Positions 28,519-36,843 of a DNA stretch of 64,000 nt are shown here, one piece after another. Source of the stretch: Spectribacter acetivorans (lineage in GTDB: Bacteria; Pseudomonadota; Gammaproteobacteria; Nevskiales; Salinisphaeraceae); the NCBI RefSeq assembly GCF_031846305.1, contig NZ_JAVRHY010000012.1, positions 19,430-83,429 on the forward strand, read 5' to 3'. The translations under genes were made by a program, and so were the position numbers. Below the pieces are notes generated by a model. The model did no database searches and was not told the DNA's origin. It was given only the letters and a program-made list of their open reading frames with translations. Each line of letters opens with the position of its first letter. Position 1 is the stretch's first letter.

Positions 28519-30594
28519 GTGCCGGCCGCCGCCAGCGATCCGGTCACCGCGCTGCCCGGCGTCGGTTCCGGACTGGCGGCGAAGCTGTCGCAGCTCGGCG
28601 TCGAGCGGGTGGTGGACCTGCTGCTCCACGCCCCGCTGCGCTACGAGGACCGCACGCGGGTGGTGGCGCTGGCGGCGCTGCGGCCCGGCGGTTCCTCGCT
28701 GGTGGTGGGTTGTGTGGAGCATGCGGAAATCCGCCACGGGCGCCGCCGCAGTCTCAATGTGGTGCTGGCCGACGGGGCGCATCGGGTGCGCCTGCGTTTC
28801 TTTCATTTCGGGGCCGGCCAGACCAACCGCCTGGTGCCCGGCGTGTGGCTGCAGGCGTTCGGGGAGGTCCGGGCGGCGCCGGGCGGCCTGGAAATGGTGC
28901 ATCCGGAAACCCGGGTACTGTCGGGCCCGGCTGACGGGCAGGCCCCGACCGATCGCCTGACGCCGGTGTATCCCACCACCGCGGGGTTGACCCAGGCCCG
29001 CCTGCGGGGGCTGATCGAACCGCTGCTGGCGCGGCTGGACGAATCGGGTTTTCTGCCCGAGTCGCTGCCGGATGAAATTCGCGCGGATCAGCAGTTGCCA
29101 CCCCTGGCCGAGGCGCTGCGGGTTCTGCACCGCCCGCCGGCGGATGCCGACCTCCCCGCGTTGCTGGAAGGCAGGCACCCGGCGGTGCGACGGCTGGCGT
29201 TCGAGGAAATGGTGGCGCACCAGGCCGGCCTGCGGGAACGGCGGCGCCGCATTCGCCAGCGCAAGGCGCCGCGGCTGGTGCCCTCGGGCGGGCTGCTGCG
29301 GCAGTTCCTGCAGCAACTGGGCTTCGAGCCCACCGCGGCCCAGCGGCGGGTGCTGGACGACGTGCTGACCGATATCGCCGGCGGCGAGCCCATGCTGCGG
29401 CTGGTGCAGGGCGATGTGGGCTCGGGCAAGACCCTGATCGCCGCCGCTGCCGCCGTGGCGGCCGCCGAGGCCGGCTGGCAGACCGCGTTCATGGCCCCGA
29501 CCGAACTGCTGGCCGAGCAGCATGCCGCCACCCTTGCCGGGTGGCTGGACCCCCTCGGCCTGCCGGTGCGGTCGGTGATCGGCGGCCGCACCGAGGACGC
29601 GACCCGGGCCGCGCTGGCCGGGTCGGAACCGCTGGTGGCCGTGGGCACGCATGCCCTGTTCCAGTCCGGCCTGGGATTCGGCCGCCTGGGGCTGACCGTG
29701 GTGGATGAGCAGCACCGCTTCGGCGTGCACCAGCGGCTGGCCCTGCGCGATCAGGGCGAGGCCGGTTCGCTCACCCCGCATCAACTGATCATGACCGCCA
29801 CGCCGATTCCCCGCACCCTGGCCATGAGTGCCTATGCCGACCTGGATACCTCGATCATCGACGAACTGCCGCCCGGCCGCACCCCGGTGACCACGGCCGC
29901 GGTGCCCGCCACCCGGCGCGACGCCGTCGTGGATCGCATCGCCGCCGCCTGCGCGGGCGGGCGCCAGGCCTACTGGGTGTGCACGCTGATCGAGGAAACC
30001 GAGCAGGTGCAGGCCCGCGCCGCCGAGGCCACCGCCGAGGAACTCACCCAGGCGCTGCCCGACTGTCGCGTGGGGCTGGCCCACGGCCGGATGAAATCCG
30101 CCGACAAGGAAACCGTGATGCGGGCATTCTCGGCCGGCGAGATCGATCTGCTGGTGGCCACCACGGTGATCGAGGTGGGTGTGGATGTACCCAATGCCTC
30201 GCTGATGGTGATCGAGAACGCCGAGCGGCTGGGCCTGGCCCAGCTGCACCAGTTGCGCGGGCGGGTCGGCCGCGGACGTACGGAAAGCCACTGCGTGCTG
30301 CTGTACCAGCCGCCGCTGGGCGAGCTGGCCCGGCGGCGGCTGTCGGCCCTGCGGGCCACTACCGACGGCTTCGTCATCGCCCGCGAGGATCTCGAACTGC
30401 GCGGCCCCGGCGAGGTGCTGGGCACGCGTCAGACCGGCGCCGTGAATTTCCGCATGGCCGATGTCATGCGCGATGCCGATCTGGCGCCCGCCGCCCAGGC
30501 GGCGGCCGACCGGCTGCTGACGGCGCATCCGCGGTCGGTGGCGTTGCTCGCCGAGCGCTGGCTCGACGGCGGCAGCGACTACGCGTCGGTGTAG
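28519..30594 (+). CDS. recG: ATP-dependent DNA helicase RecG
   Basis: Branch-migrating helicase for stalled forks and recombination intermediates. GTG start, 691 residues (693 in E. coli). The N-terminal wedge domain (LPGVGSGLAAKLSQLGV) precedes helicase motifs: I (GDVGSGKT), II (DEQH in VVDEQHRFG), III (MTATPIPRTLAM), and V/VI (ATTVIEVGVDVPNA; QLRGRVGRG). The C-terminal TRG motif region is present (GPGEVLGTRQTG). Confidence 0.97.
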   Translation: MPAAASDPVTALPGVGSGLAAKLSQLGVERVVDLLLHAPLRYEDRTRVVALAALRPGGSSLVVGCVEHAEIRHGRRRSLNVVLADGAHRVRLRFFHFGAGQTNRLVPGVWLQAFGEVRAAPGGLEMVHPETRVLSGPADGQAPTDRLTPVYPTTAGLTQARLRGLIEPLLARLDESGFLPESLPDEIRADQQLPPLAEALRVLHRPPADADLPALLEGRHPAVRRLAFEEMVAHQAGLRERRRRIRQRKAPRLVPSGGLLRQFLQQLGFEPTAAQRRVLDDVLTDIAGGEPMLRLVQGDVGSGKTLIAAAAAVAAAEAGWQTAFMAPTELLAEQHAATLAGWLDPLGLPVRSVIGGRTEDATRAALAGSEPLVAVGTHALFQSGLGFGRLGLTVVDEQHRFGVHQRLALRDQGEAGSLTPHQLIMTATPIPRTLAMSAYADLDTSIIDELPPGRTPVTTAAVPATRRDAVVDRIAAACAGGRQAYWVCTLIEETEQVQARAAEATAEELTQALPDCRVGLAHGRMKSADKETVMRAFSAGEIDLLVATTVIEVGVDVPNASLMVIENAERLGLAQLHQLRGRVGRGRTESHCVLLYQPPLGELARRRLSALRATTDGFVIAREDLELRGPGEVLGTRQTGAVNFRMADVMRDADLAPAAQAAADRLLTAHPRSVALLAERWLDGGSDYASV

Positions 30595-30601
30595 GCGGGT
30601 C

Positions 30602-31678
30602 TCACAACCAGCCGCGTCGCCGGAACAGGATCAGCATGCCCACCGCCAGCGTGAGCATGCCGCCCAGCAATACGGGATAGGCATAGGGCAGGGACAGCTC
30701 CGGCATGTTGCCCGGCAGATCGGTGTCGAAGTTCATCCCGTAGAGGCCGGCCACGAACGACAGCGGGATGAAGATGGTGGAGATCACCGTGAGCACCTTC
30801 ATGGTGTCGTTGAGCCGGGCCGACGACAGCGACAGATGCGTGTCCAGCAGGCTGCCGCAGGCATCCCGGTAGCCGTCCAGCAGGTCGTTGACACGGCGCG
30901 CGTGGTCTTCGGCGTCGCGGTAGTAGGGCAGGTTGTCCGCCGCCAGCAGCGGGTGTTCGGCGCGCACGATATCCGCGAGCATCACCGACTGGTGCCAGAG
31001 CACCTTGCGCAGGCCGATCAGATCGCTCTTGATGCGATGAATGCTGCTGACCGGATTCTGTCGCGGCCGGTTGAAGATGTCCTCCTCCAGCGCATCGAGT
31101 TCGTCGGCATAGGTTTCCAGCAGCGGGAAGTCGAAATCCACGACCAGGTCGATCAGGGCATACATCAGGTAGTCGGCACCGGCGTGACGGATGCGACCCT
31201 TGCCGGCCTGAATGCGTTGACGGATGGGCGCGGTGAGATCCTCGCCGCCGGCGTGAAAACTCAGCACCAGTTGCGGTGAAGCAAACACGCTGATCTGCTC
31301 GAAGTGCAGCCCGTTGTCGTCCCGGCGCGGCAGGGCCATGGTGACGAACAGGCAGTCGTCGAATATCTCCAGCTTGGGCCGCTGGCCGACGTTCTGCACG
31401 TCCTCGACCGCCAGCGGATGCAGGCCGAAGGAATCCCGCAGGCGGGCCAGCACCGAGGGCGGGACGTCGCCCTGGAAATGCAGCCAGTCCAGCCGCGTCG
31501 AGGTGGTGATGTCCGGACACTGGTCGAAGTTCTGGTAGTCCGCCTCGGTCGCGCCCGCCGGATCGTACGACAAATGCCGGATCACCAACGGATGCTGGCG
31601 AATGACCTCGGTGTCGCGGGCCAGGGCCCCGGGGCGGGAACCGGGGAGCAGATTCTCGGGCAGCAGATAGCGCAGCAT
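30602..31678 (-). CDS. corA: CorA family magnesium/divalent metal transporter
   Basis: A 358-residue inner membrane channel. A long acidic cytoplasmic domain (HPLAVEDVQNVGQRPKLEIFDD; YADELDALEEDIF) leads to two C-terminal helices with the signature YGMNF between them, the selectivity loop of CorA. It converges with recG (7 bases between stops) and is on the same strand as comF upstream. Mg2+ is the likely ion; other divalent ions are possible. Confidence 0.92.
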   Translation of the reverse strand: MLRYLLPENLLPGSRPGALARDTEVIRQHPLVIRHLSYDPAGATEADYQNFDQCPDITTSTRLDWLHFQGDVPPSVLARLRDSFGLHPLAVEDVQNVGQRPKLEIFDDCLFVTMALPRRDDNGLHFEQISVFASPQLVLSFHAGGEDLTAPIRQRIQAGKGRIRHAGADYLMYALIDLVVDFDFPLLETYADELDALEEDIFNRPRQNPVSSIHRIKSDLIGLRKVLWHQSVMLADIVRAEHPLLAADNLPYYRDAEDHARRVNDLLDGYRDACGSLLDTHLSLSSARLNDTMKVLTVISTIFIPLSFVAGLYGMNFDTDLPGNMPELSLPYAYPVLLGGMLTLAVGMLILFRRRGWL

Positions 31679-31738
31679 GGCGACTCCGGCGAAGGTCCTG
31701 AAAACAGCCGCCAGCCTAGCGCCGTGCGGGGCGGTCGG

Positions 31739-32458
31739 CTACTGCCGGCCCCGTGGTGCCGGTGCCCGGGCCGGCGCCCAGACTTCCACCCGTTCGGCAC
31801 CAGCCGCGACCAGGGTACCGGCCAGCTCGGCCACGGTATGACCGGTGGTGATGACATCATCGATGATCGCCACACGGCAGCCGGCTGCCGCGGCCGGGAC
31901 CCGGAATGCCCCGCGCATGTTGGCGGCCCGCTCGCGGGCGGGCAGGTCGGCCTGGTGGCCGGTATCCCGGCGGCGCATGGCCAGATCGGGCCGCACCGGT
32001 AACCGGAGACGACGCCGCAGGCCGGCGGCGATTTCGGCCGCCTGATTGAAGCCGCGCTCGCGCCGTCGCCGCGGATGCAGCGGCACCGGCACCAGCATGT
32101 CCACCCCAGTGCCCGTTGCTGCGAGGCGTTCGGCGAGCAGGGCCGCCAGCAGCTGTCCGTGGCTGAGCTGCCGGTTGAACTTGAGCCGCGTCACCAACCA
32201 GTCAACCGGCGCGATATAGTCCAGCGCCGCCACCGCGGCGGCCTGGGGCGGCGGCGCCTGCAGGCATCGGGCGCAGCGGGTGGCGGTAGCTCCGGGCAAC
32301 GGTAGGGCGCAGGTGGTGCACAGGTCGCCGAGACGGGGCAGATCGCGGTCGCAGCCCGGGCAGAGATCGCGCGCCGGCTGGCCCGGTGCGCCACACAACA
32401 GGCAGTGGGTCGGATAGGCCAGGGACTGTGCGCATTGTAACCAGCTGTTTACCCACAT
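31739..32458 (-). CDS. comF: ComF family phosphoribosyltransferase-like protein
   Basis: A 239-residue protein with N-terminal zinc-finger-like cysteine pairs (CLLCG, CPGC, CTTC, CARC) and a C-terminal PRTase fold whose PRPP loop is VAIIDDVITTGHT. VPVPLHPRRRRERGFNQAA is the ComF/GntX signature. In E. coli the gene next to bioH (gntX/yhgH) is of this family; here it is divergent from bioB. In other species ComF aids DNA uptake. Confidence 0.92.
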   Translation of the reverse strand: MWVNSWLQCAQSLAYPTHCLLCGAPGQPARDLCPGCDRDLPRLGDLCTTCALPLPGATATRCARCLQAPPPQAAAVAALDYIAPVDWLVTRLKFNRQLSHGQLLAALLAERLAATGTGVDMLVPVPLHPRRRRERGFNQAAEIAAGLRRRLRLPVRPDLAMRRRDTGHQADLPARERAANMRGAFRVPAAAAGCRVAIIDDVITTGHTVAELAGTLVAAGAERVEVWAPARAPAPRGRQ

Positions 32459-32477
32459 GGGCGCCCCAGGTTGACAG
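32445..32477 (+). promoter_or_regulatory. Candidate BirA operator before bioB
   Basis: CTGTTTACC (32445-32453), 15 bases, GGTTGACAG (32469-32477): the half-sites are inverted repeats matching at 7 of 9 positions. The E. coli BirA site is TTGTAAACC and GGTTTACAA separated by about the same distance. It lies 56 bases before bioB and overlaps the comF start codon. Biotin-dependent repression is inferred. Confidence 0.6.
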
Positions 32478-32533
32478 TTATCCGGCGATCGGCAATCGTC
32501 GCGTCGTTATCACGCCAACCCGCGATTGCCCGC

Positions 32534-33574
32534 ATGACCGATTCGATTACCCACACGCCGCGTCACGACTGGACGTCGGCGGAAATCGCCGCCTTGTTCG
32601 AGCTGCCGTTCAGCGAGTTGCTGCATCGCGCTCAGAGTGTGCACCGCACCCAGTTCGATGCCAATGCCGTGCAGCTGTCCACGCTGCTGTCGGTGAAGAC
32701 CGGCGCCTGTCCGGAGGACTGCGCCTACTGTCCGCAGAGCATCCGCTACCAGACCGGCCTCGAGCGCGAGGAACTGATGCCGCTGGAACAGGTGGTGGAC
32801 GCCGCCCGGCGCGCGAAGGCCGCCGGCGCCACGCGCTTCTGCATGGGCGCGGCCTGGCGCCGGCCCAAGGACAAGGACCTGGACCGGGTGATCGAGATGG
32901 TGCAGGCGGTCAAGGCCGAAGGTATGGAAACCTGCGTCACCGCTGGCATGCTCAAGGCGCAGCAGGCCGAGCGGCTGGCCGATGCCGGGCTGGACTACTA
33001 CAACCACAACATCGATTCCTCCAAACGCTATTACGAGGAAGTGATCACCACGCGCAGCTACGAGACCCGCTTCGAAACGCTCGAAGCCGTGCGTGACGCC
33101 GGAGTAAAGGTCTGCTGCGGCGGCATCGTGGGCATGGGCGAGGAACCCGAGGACCGGGTGGAGTTCCTGAAGACACTGGCCAATCTGCCGGAACACCCGC
33201 AGAGCGTACCCATCAACAATCTGGTGCAGGTGCCCGGTACACCGCTGTACGGCGTGGAGCCGATCGACGAACTGGATTTCGTGCGCACCATTGCGGTGGC
33301 GCGCATCCTGATGCCGGCCTCCTATGTGCGCCTGTCCGCCGGGCGCGAGGCCATGAGCGAATCCACCCAGGCGCTGTGTTTCCTGGCTGGCGCCAATTCC
33401 ATCTTCTATGGCGATCAGCTGCTGACCACCGCCAATCCGCAGCACCGCAAGGACCTGGCGCTGCTGGACAAGCTCGGCATGTATCCGGAGCCGCAGCCGC
33501 GTTACACGGAATTGCCGGAGGACGCCGCCAGGCCCTGCGCCGACGCCGCCCCGCAGGCCGCCGCCGGGCAGTGA
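32534..33574 (+). CDS. bioB: Biotin synthase
   Basis: Radical-SAM enzyme that inserts sulfur into dethiobiotin, the last step of biotin synthesis. ATG at 32534 gives 346 residues, the same as E. coli. The SAM-cluster cysteines are C59, C63 and C66 in GACPEDCAYCPQS; the YNHNIDSS and CCGGIVGMGE segments and the conserved Arg in YVRLSAGRE that binds the 2Fe-2S cluster are present. An upstream TTG (32471) falls within the candidate operator. The stop overlaps the bioF GTG. Confidence 0.97.
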   Translation: MTDSITHTPRHDWTSAEIAALFELPFSELLHRAQSVHRTQFDANAVQLSTLLSVKTGACPEDCAYCPQSIRYQTGLEREELMPLEQVVDAARRAKAAGATRFCMGAAWRRPKDKDLDRVIEMVQAVKAEGMETCVTAGMLKAQQAERLADAGLDYYNHNIDSSKRYYEEVITTRSYETRFETLEAVRDAGVKVCCGGIVGMGEEPEDRVEFLKTLANLPEHPQSVPINNLVQVPGTPLYGVEPIDELDFVRTIAVARILMPASYVRLSAGREAMSESTQALCFLAGANSIFYGDQLLTTANPQHRKDLALLDKLGMYPEPQPRYTELPEDAARPCADAAPQAAAGQ

Positions 33575-34821
33575 CCCCCTCGCTGGGCGCGCATCTGGCG
33601 CGTGAGCTGGCGGCGCTGGAAGACCGCCAGCGTTATCGCCATCGGCGCGTGGTGGCGGGTTCCCATGGCGTGCGCATCGAAGTCGACGGCCGCCGTTGCC
33701 TAAATTTCTGCAGCAATGACTATCTGGGTCTGGCCGCCGATCCCGGCGTGGCTGAGGCGATGGCCGCTGCTGCCCGGCAGACCGGCAGCGGCAGCGGGGC
33801 GTCGCAGCTGATCAGCGGCCACAACCGGGCCCACGCCGAACTGGAGGAACAGCTGGCCGATTACCTGGGCCGGCCCCGCGCGCTGCTGTTCGCCACCGGG
33901 TTTGCGGCCAATGTCGGCATTATCGACGCGCTGGTGGGGCGGGGCGACACCATTGTGGCGGATGCACTCAACCATGCTTCGCTGATCGACGGGGCCCGCC
34001 TGTCCGGCGCCACCAAGCGAGTTTATGCCCACGCCGACCCCGGGGCCGCCGATGAGCAGCTAGGTGCAGCCGGGTCCGGCCACCGGCTGCTGGTCACCGA
34101 TAGTGTCTTCTCCATGGACGGCGACCTGGCGCCGCTGCCGGCGTTGATGACCGCCGCCGCCCGGCATGACGCCTGGACCATGGTGGACGACGCCCACGGC
34201 TTCGGCGTGCTCGGCGGCGGGCGCGGGGCCTGCGCGCCGCCGTACCCGGTTCCCGAGTCCCGAGTCCCGAGTCCCGACGTATACGTCGCCACACTCGGCA
34301 AGTCAGTGGGCGCGGCCGGGGCGTTCGTGGCCGGCGACGAGGCGCTGATCGAGTACCTGATCCAGCGGGCGCGCACGCTGGTCTTTTCCACCGCGCCGCC
34401 GCCGGCGGTGGCGGCGGCCGCTTCTGCGGGTCTGCGGCGCCTGCGCGAGGATGACTGGCGCCGCGCGCACCTGTTCGAACTGATCGCCCGTTTCCGCCGT
34501 GGCTGCGAGCAGCTCGGCATCGTGGTCGACGGTGGCATCCGTGACGCTGCCGGTGCCTCGCCCGCAACTCGAAACTCGCCACTCGAAACCCCGCTTACAC
34601 CCATTCAGCCGCTGGTGCTGGGCAGCGATGCCGATGCCCTGGCGGCCAGCCGTGCGTTGCTGGAACGGGGGTATCTGGTGTCGGCGATTCGCCCGCCCAC
34701 GGTCCCGGAAGGCACCGCGCGGCTGCGTGTGACGCTCACTGCGGCCCACGACGCTCAACAGGTGGACGGCCTGCTGGCGGCCCTGGCGGATTGTGTGCGC
34801 CCGCCGGAACCGGTGGCGTGA
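33571..34821 (+). CDS. bioF: 8-amino-7-oxononanoate synthase
   Basis: PLP enzyme condensing pimeloyl-ACP/CoA with alanine. GTG at 33571 overlaps the bioB stop; 416 residues against 384 in E. coli. The core is normal: CSNDYLGLAADP, GSGSGASQLISGHN, DDAHGFGVLG, and the PLP lysine in ATLGKSVGAAG. The extra length comes mostly from two in-frame segments built on 7-bp repeats: PVPESRVPSP just before the PLP lysine region and PATRNSPLETP before PIQPLVLG. These fall in probable surface loops. The reading frame remains open. Confidence 0.93.
   Translation: MTPSLGAHLARELAALEDRQRYRHRRVVAGSHGVRIEVDGRRCLNFCSNDYLGLAADPGVAEAMAAAARQTGSGSGASQLISGHNRAHAELEEQLADYLGRPRALLFATGFAANVGIIDALVGRGDTIVADALNHASLIDGARLSGATKRVYAHADPGAADEQLGAAGSGHRLLVTDSVFSMDGDLAPLPALMTAAARHDAWTMVDDAHGFGVLGGGRGACAPPYPVPESRVPSPDVYVATLGKSVGAAGAFVAGDEALIEYLIQRARTLVFSTAPPPAVAAAASAGLRRLREDDWRRAHLFELIARFRRGCEQLGIVVDGGIRDAAGASPATRNSPLETPLTPIQPLVLGSDADALAASRALLERGYLVSAIRPPTVPEGTARLRVTLTAAHDAQQVDGLLAALADCVRPPEPVA
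34251..34277. repeat. Heptanucleotide tandem repeat inside bioF (site 1)
   Basis: Three exact tandem copies of TCCCGAG (34251-34271) plus six bases of a fourth. On the minus strand the unit is CTCGGGA, related to the CTCGAAA unit at site 2. A change of one unit would shift the bioF frame. Confidence 0.9.
34568..34588. repeat. Heptanucleotide tandem repeat inside bioF (site 2)
   Basis: Three tandem 7-bp units: CTCGAAA, CTCGCCA, CTCGAAA. The same unit recurs in the cysJ-cysI intergenic array (46966-46993). It encodes part of the bioF-specific insertion TRNSPLETP. Confidence 0.85.
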
Positions 34822-35576
34822 CGCCCGGGTTGACCTGCCTGCCGGGCTGGGGTGTGTCCGCCCGCGTCTGGGACCCGCTGCAGTCCCGTCTGGCCGGGCG
34901 CCTGGACGTGCAGGCGCTGGATCTGCCAGGTCACGGCGGCCGCGAAGCGCGGGTGGTGGGGCTGAACAACTGGACCGATGATCTGGTCGAGCGGATGACC
35001 GGGCCCGGGGTCCTGCTGGGCTGGTCGCTGGGCGGTCTGGTCTGTCTGAACGCGGCGCGCCGTCATCCCGATCGGGTACGAGGCCTGATCCTGGTCGGTT
35101 GTCTGCCGCGGTTCGTGCGTGGTGGCGACTGGTCCTGGGGCATGAAGCCGTCGGCGCTGGCCGAGACGCGGCGCGGCCTGGCCGCGGACTTCGCGAGTAC
35201 GCTGCAGGAATTCCTGATGCTGCAGGTGCTGGCCGAGCCCGGCGCCCGCCACCTGGTGCGACAGTTGCGCAACGAATTGCTGGCGCGTCCGCCGGGCCTG
35301 CCGGGACTGGAGGCGGGCCTGGATCTGCTGCACGAGGCGGATCTGCGGCCGGCGCTGGCCGGTCTGGACTTGCCGGTGCTGGCAGTGGCCGGCGAACGCG
35401 ATCGCATGGCGCATCCCGATGCCATGGCCTGGATGGTCGACCAGCTGCCGCGGGCCCAGCTCTGGCGGGTCGCCCGGGCCGCCCATGCGCCGTTCCTGTC
35501 GCACGAGCGGGAGTTCGCCGACCGCGTGGCGTCGTTCGTGGCGGATCTGGCACCGGCGACCGAGGGCGCTACATGA
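34818..35576 (+). CDS. bioH: Pimeloyl-ACP methyl ester carboxylesterase
   Basis: Alpha/beta hydrolase that frees pimeloyl-ACP from its methyl ester so BioF can use it. GTG at 34818 overlaps the bioF stop; 252 residues (256 in E. coli). Motifs: LPGWGVSARVWDPL, nucleophile elbow LLGWSLGGLV, catalytic Asp in AVAGERDRMA and His in RAAHAPFLSH. Operon position between bioF and bioD supports BioH over a generic hydrolase. Confidence 0.93.
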   Translation: MTPGLTCLPGWGVSARVWDPLQSRLAGRLDVQALDLPGHGGREARVVGLNNWTDDLVERMTGPGVLLGWSLGGLVCLNAARRHPDRVRGLILVGCLPRFVRGGDWSWGMKPSALAETRRGLAADFASTLQEFLMLQVLAEPGARHLVRQLRNELLARPPGLPGLEAGLDLLHEADLRPALAGLDLPVLAVAGERDRMAHPDAMAWMVDQLPRAQLWRVARAAHAPFLSHEREFADRVASFVADLAPATEGAT

Positions 35577-36244
35577 CGCCGAGCCTGTTCGTGACCGGCA
35601 CCGATACAGAGATCGGCAAGACCTACGTGGCTGCCGCGCTGATCCGGGCGCTACGGGCCGCCGGCCTGCGGGTGGCGCCGTTCAAGCCGGTATCGGCAGG
35701 CTGCGAGCGCACCGCCGAGGGTCTGCGAAACGAGGATGCCCTGGCGCTGATGGAAGCGGCGGGCGGCGGCTTCGAGTATGACGACGTCAATCCGGTGGCC
35801 CTGGCCGAGCCGGTAGCGCCGCATCTGGCGGCGGCGGATAGCGGGCTGATGATTGATCCAGCGGTGCTGGACGCTGCTCATGCCCGCCTGGCCGCCAGCG
35901 CGGATCTGGTGGTGGTCGAGGGGGCCGGCGGCTGGCGGGTGCCGCTGACCCCCGCGCTGGATACCGCGGACTGGGTGGCCGGTCACGGCTGGCCGGTGCT
36001 GCTGGTGGTGGGGATGCGGCTGGGCTGCCTGAATCATGCGCTGCTGTCGGCCGAGGCCATCGCGCGACGCACCCAACTGGTCGGCTGGGTGGCCAACGTC
36101 CTGCCGCCGGCACAGCCACGCTGGCAGGACAATGTGGCCAGTCTGTGCGCGCGAATGCCCGAAAGCGCGGTCCATGCGTTGATTCGGCCCGGCGCCGATC
36201 CGGACGCCGCCGTGCAACCGCTGACCATGATCTGGCGTAGCTGA
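35573..36244 (+). CDS. bioD: Dethiobiotin synthetase
   Basis: Forms the ureido ring of dethiobiotin from DAPA, CO2 and ATP. 223 residues with P-loop VTGTDTEIGKTYVAA, KPVSAGCE, and VVVEGAGGWRVPL. The ATG overlaps the bioH stop (ATGA). In many gammaproteobacteria bioC sits between bioH and bioD; here there is no room for it. Confidence 0.95.
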   Translation: MTPSLFVTGTDTEIGKTYVAAALIRALRAAGLRVAPFKPVSAGCERTAEGLRNEDALALMEAAGGGFEYDDVNPVALAEPVAPHLAAADSGLMIDPAVLDAAHARLAASADLVVVEGAGGWRVPLTPALDTADWVAGHGWPVLLVVGMRLGCLNHALLSAEAIARRTQLVGWVANVLPPAQPRWQDNVASLCARMPESAVHALIRPGADPDAAVQPLTMIWRS

Positions 36245-36279
36245 CAGTAACCGAAACGAACCCGTAGTGAGTCCCGGGT

Positions 36280-36308
36280 TTGCCAGTCCCCGGCGGGCTG
36301 GCTAGAAT
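36280..36308 (+). promoter_or_regulatory. Promoter of the DUF2244-cox operon
   Basis: TTGCCA (36280-36285), 17 bases, TAGAAT (36303-36308): near-consensus -35/-10 with ideal spacing, 51 bases before the DUF2244 ATG. It lies after bioD and would drive the oxidase genes. Confidence 0.65.
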
Positions 36309-36359
36309 CCGGTTGGTTCCACTATCGGGGCAGCCTGCTCGCCATAAGCAATCATCGCC

Positions 36360-36842
36360 ATGTCGCGCCTGGTCATCCGTCCCAATGCCTCGCTTAGCGT
36401 CGAGCACGCGTACGTGTTCTTCGCAGGGATGTGCATGGTGTCGTTCGGCATCGCCGGCATTCTGGCGTGGCAGGGCTTCTGGATGGTGCTGCCGTTCGCC
36501 GGCCTGGAAATGGCGGCGCTGGCGGCAGGGCTCTGGTGGGGTATGCGGGACAATGCATACCGGGAAGTGATTTCAGTGGCAGATGACGTGATCCGGGTGG
36601 AAGCCGGCCGTCATCAGCCGGAACGGCGTTGGGAGTTTCAGCGTGCCTGGGCACAGGTAAGACTGGAACCCGGACCGTATGTAACCAGCCCATCGCGACT
36701 ATGGCTGGGCTCGCACGGACAGGGCTGCGTGTTGGGGCAGTGCCTGACCGACGAGGAGCGCGCCGCCGTCGCCGGCCGTTTGCGGCGCTGGCTGCGGGGG
36801 ACGGCGATGGGTCGGCAAGTGACAATCGGAGAGGACGGTTGA
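36360..36842 (+). CDS. DUF2244 membrane protein
   Basis: A 160-residue protein with two adjacent membrane helices (about residues 18-62), then a soluble domain ending in LTDEERAAVAGRLRRWL. DUF2244 proteins are found beside cytochrome oxidase genes; the stop here is two bases before coxB. The N-terminal RPNASLS is typical. A role in oxidase assembly is inferred from context only. Confidence 0.85.
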   Translation: MSRLVIRPNASLSVEHAYVFFAGMCMVSFGIAGILAWQGFWMVLPFAGLEMAALAAGLWWGMRDNAYREVISVADDVIRVEAGRHQPERRWEFQRAWAQVRLEPGPYVTSPSRLWLGSHGQGCVLGQCLTDEERAAVAGRLRRWLRGTAMGRQVTIGEDG

Positions 36843-36843
36843 A

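Noticed and set aside
33571..34821. bioF as a pseudogene because of its repeat insertions
   Set aside because: The frame is open from the coupled GTG to the coupled bioH start and all PLP-site residues are intact.
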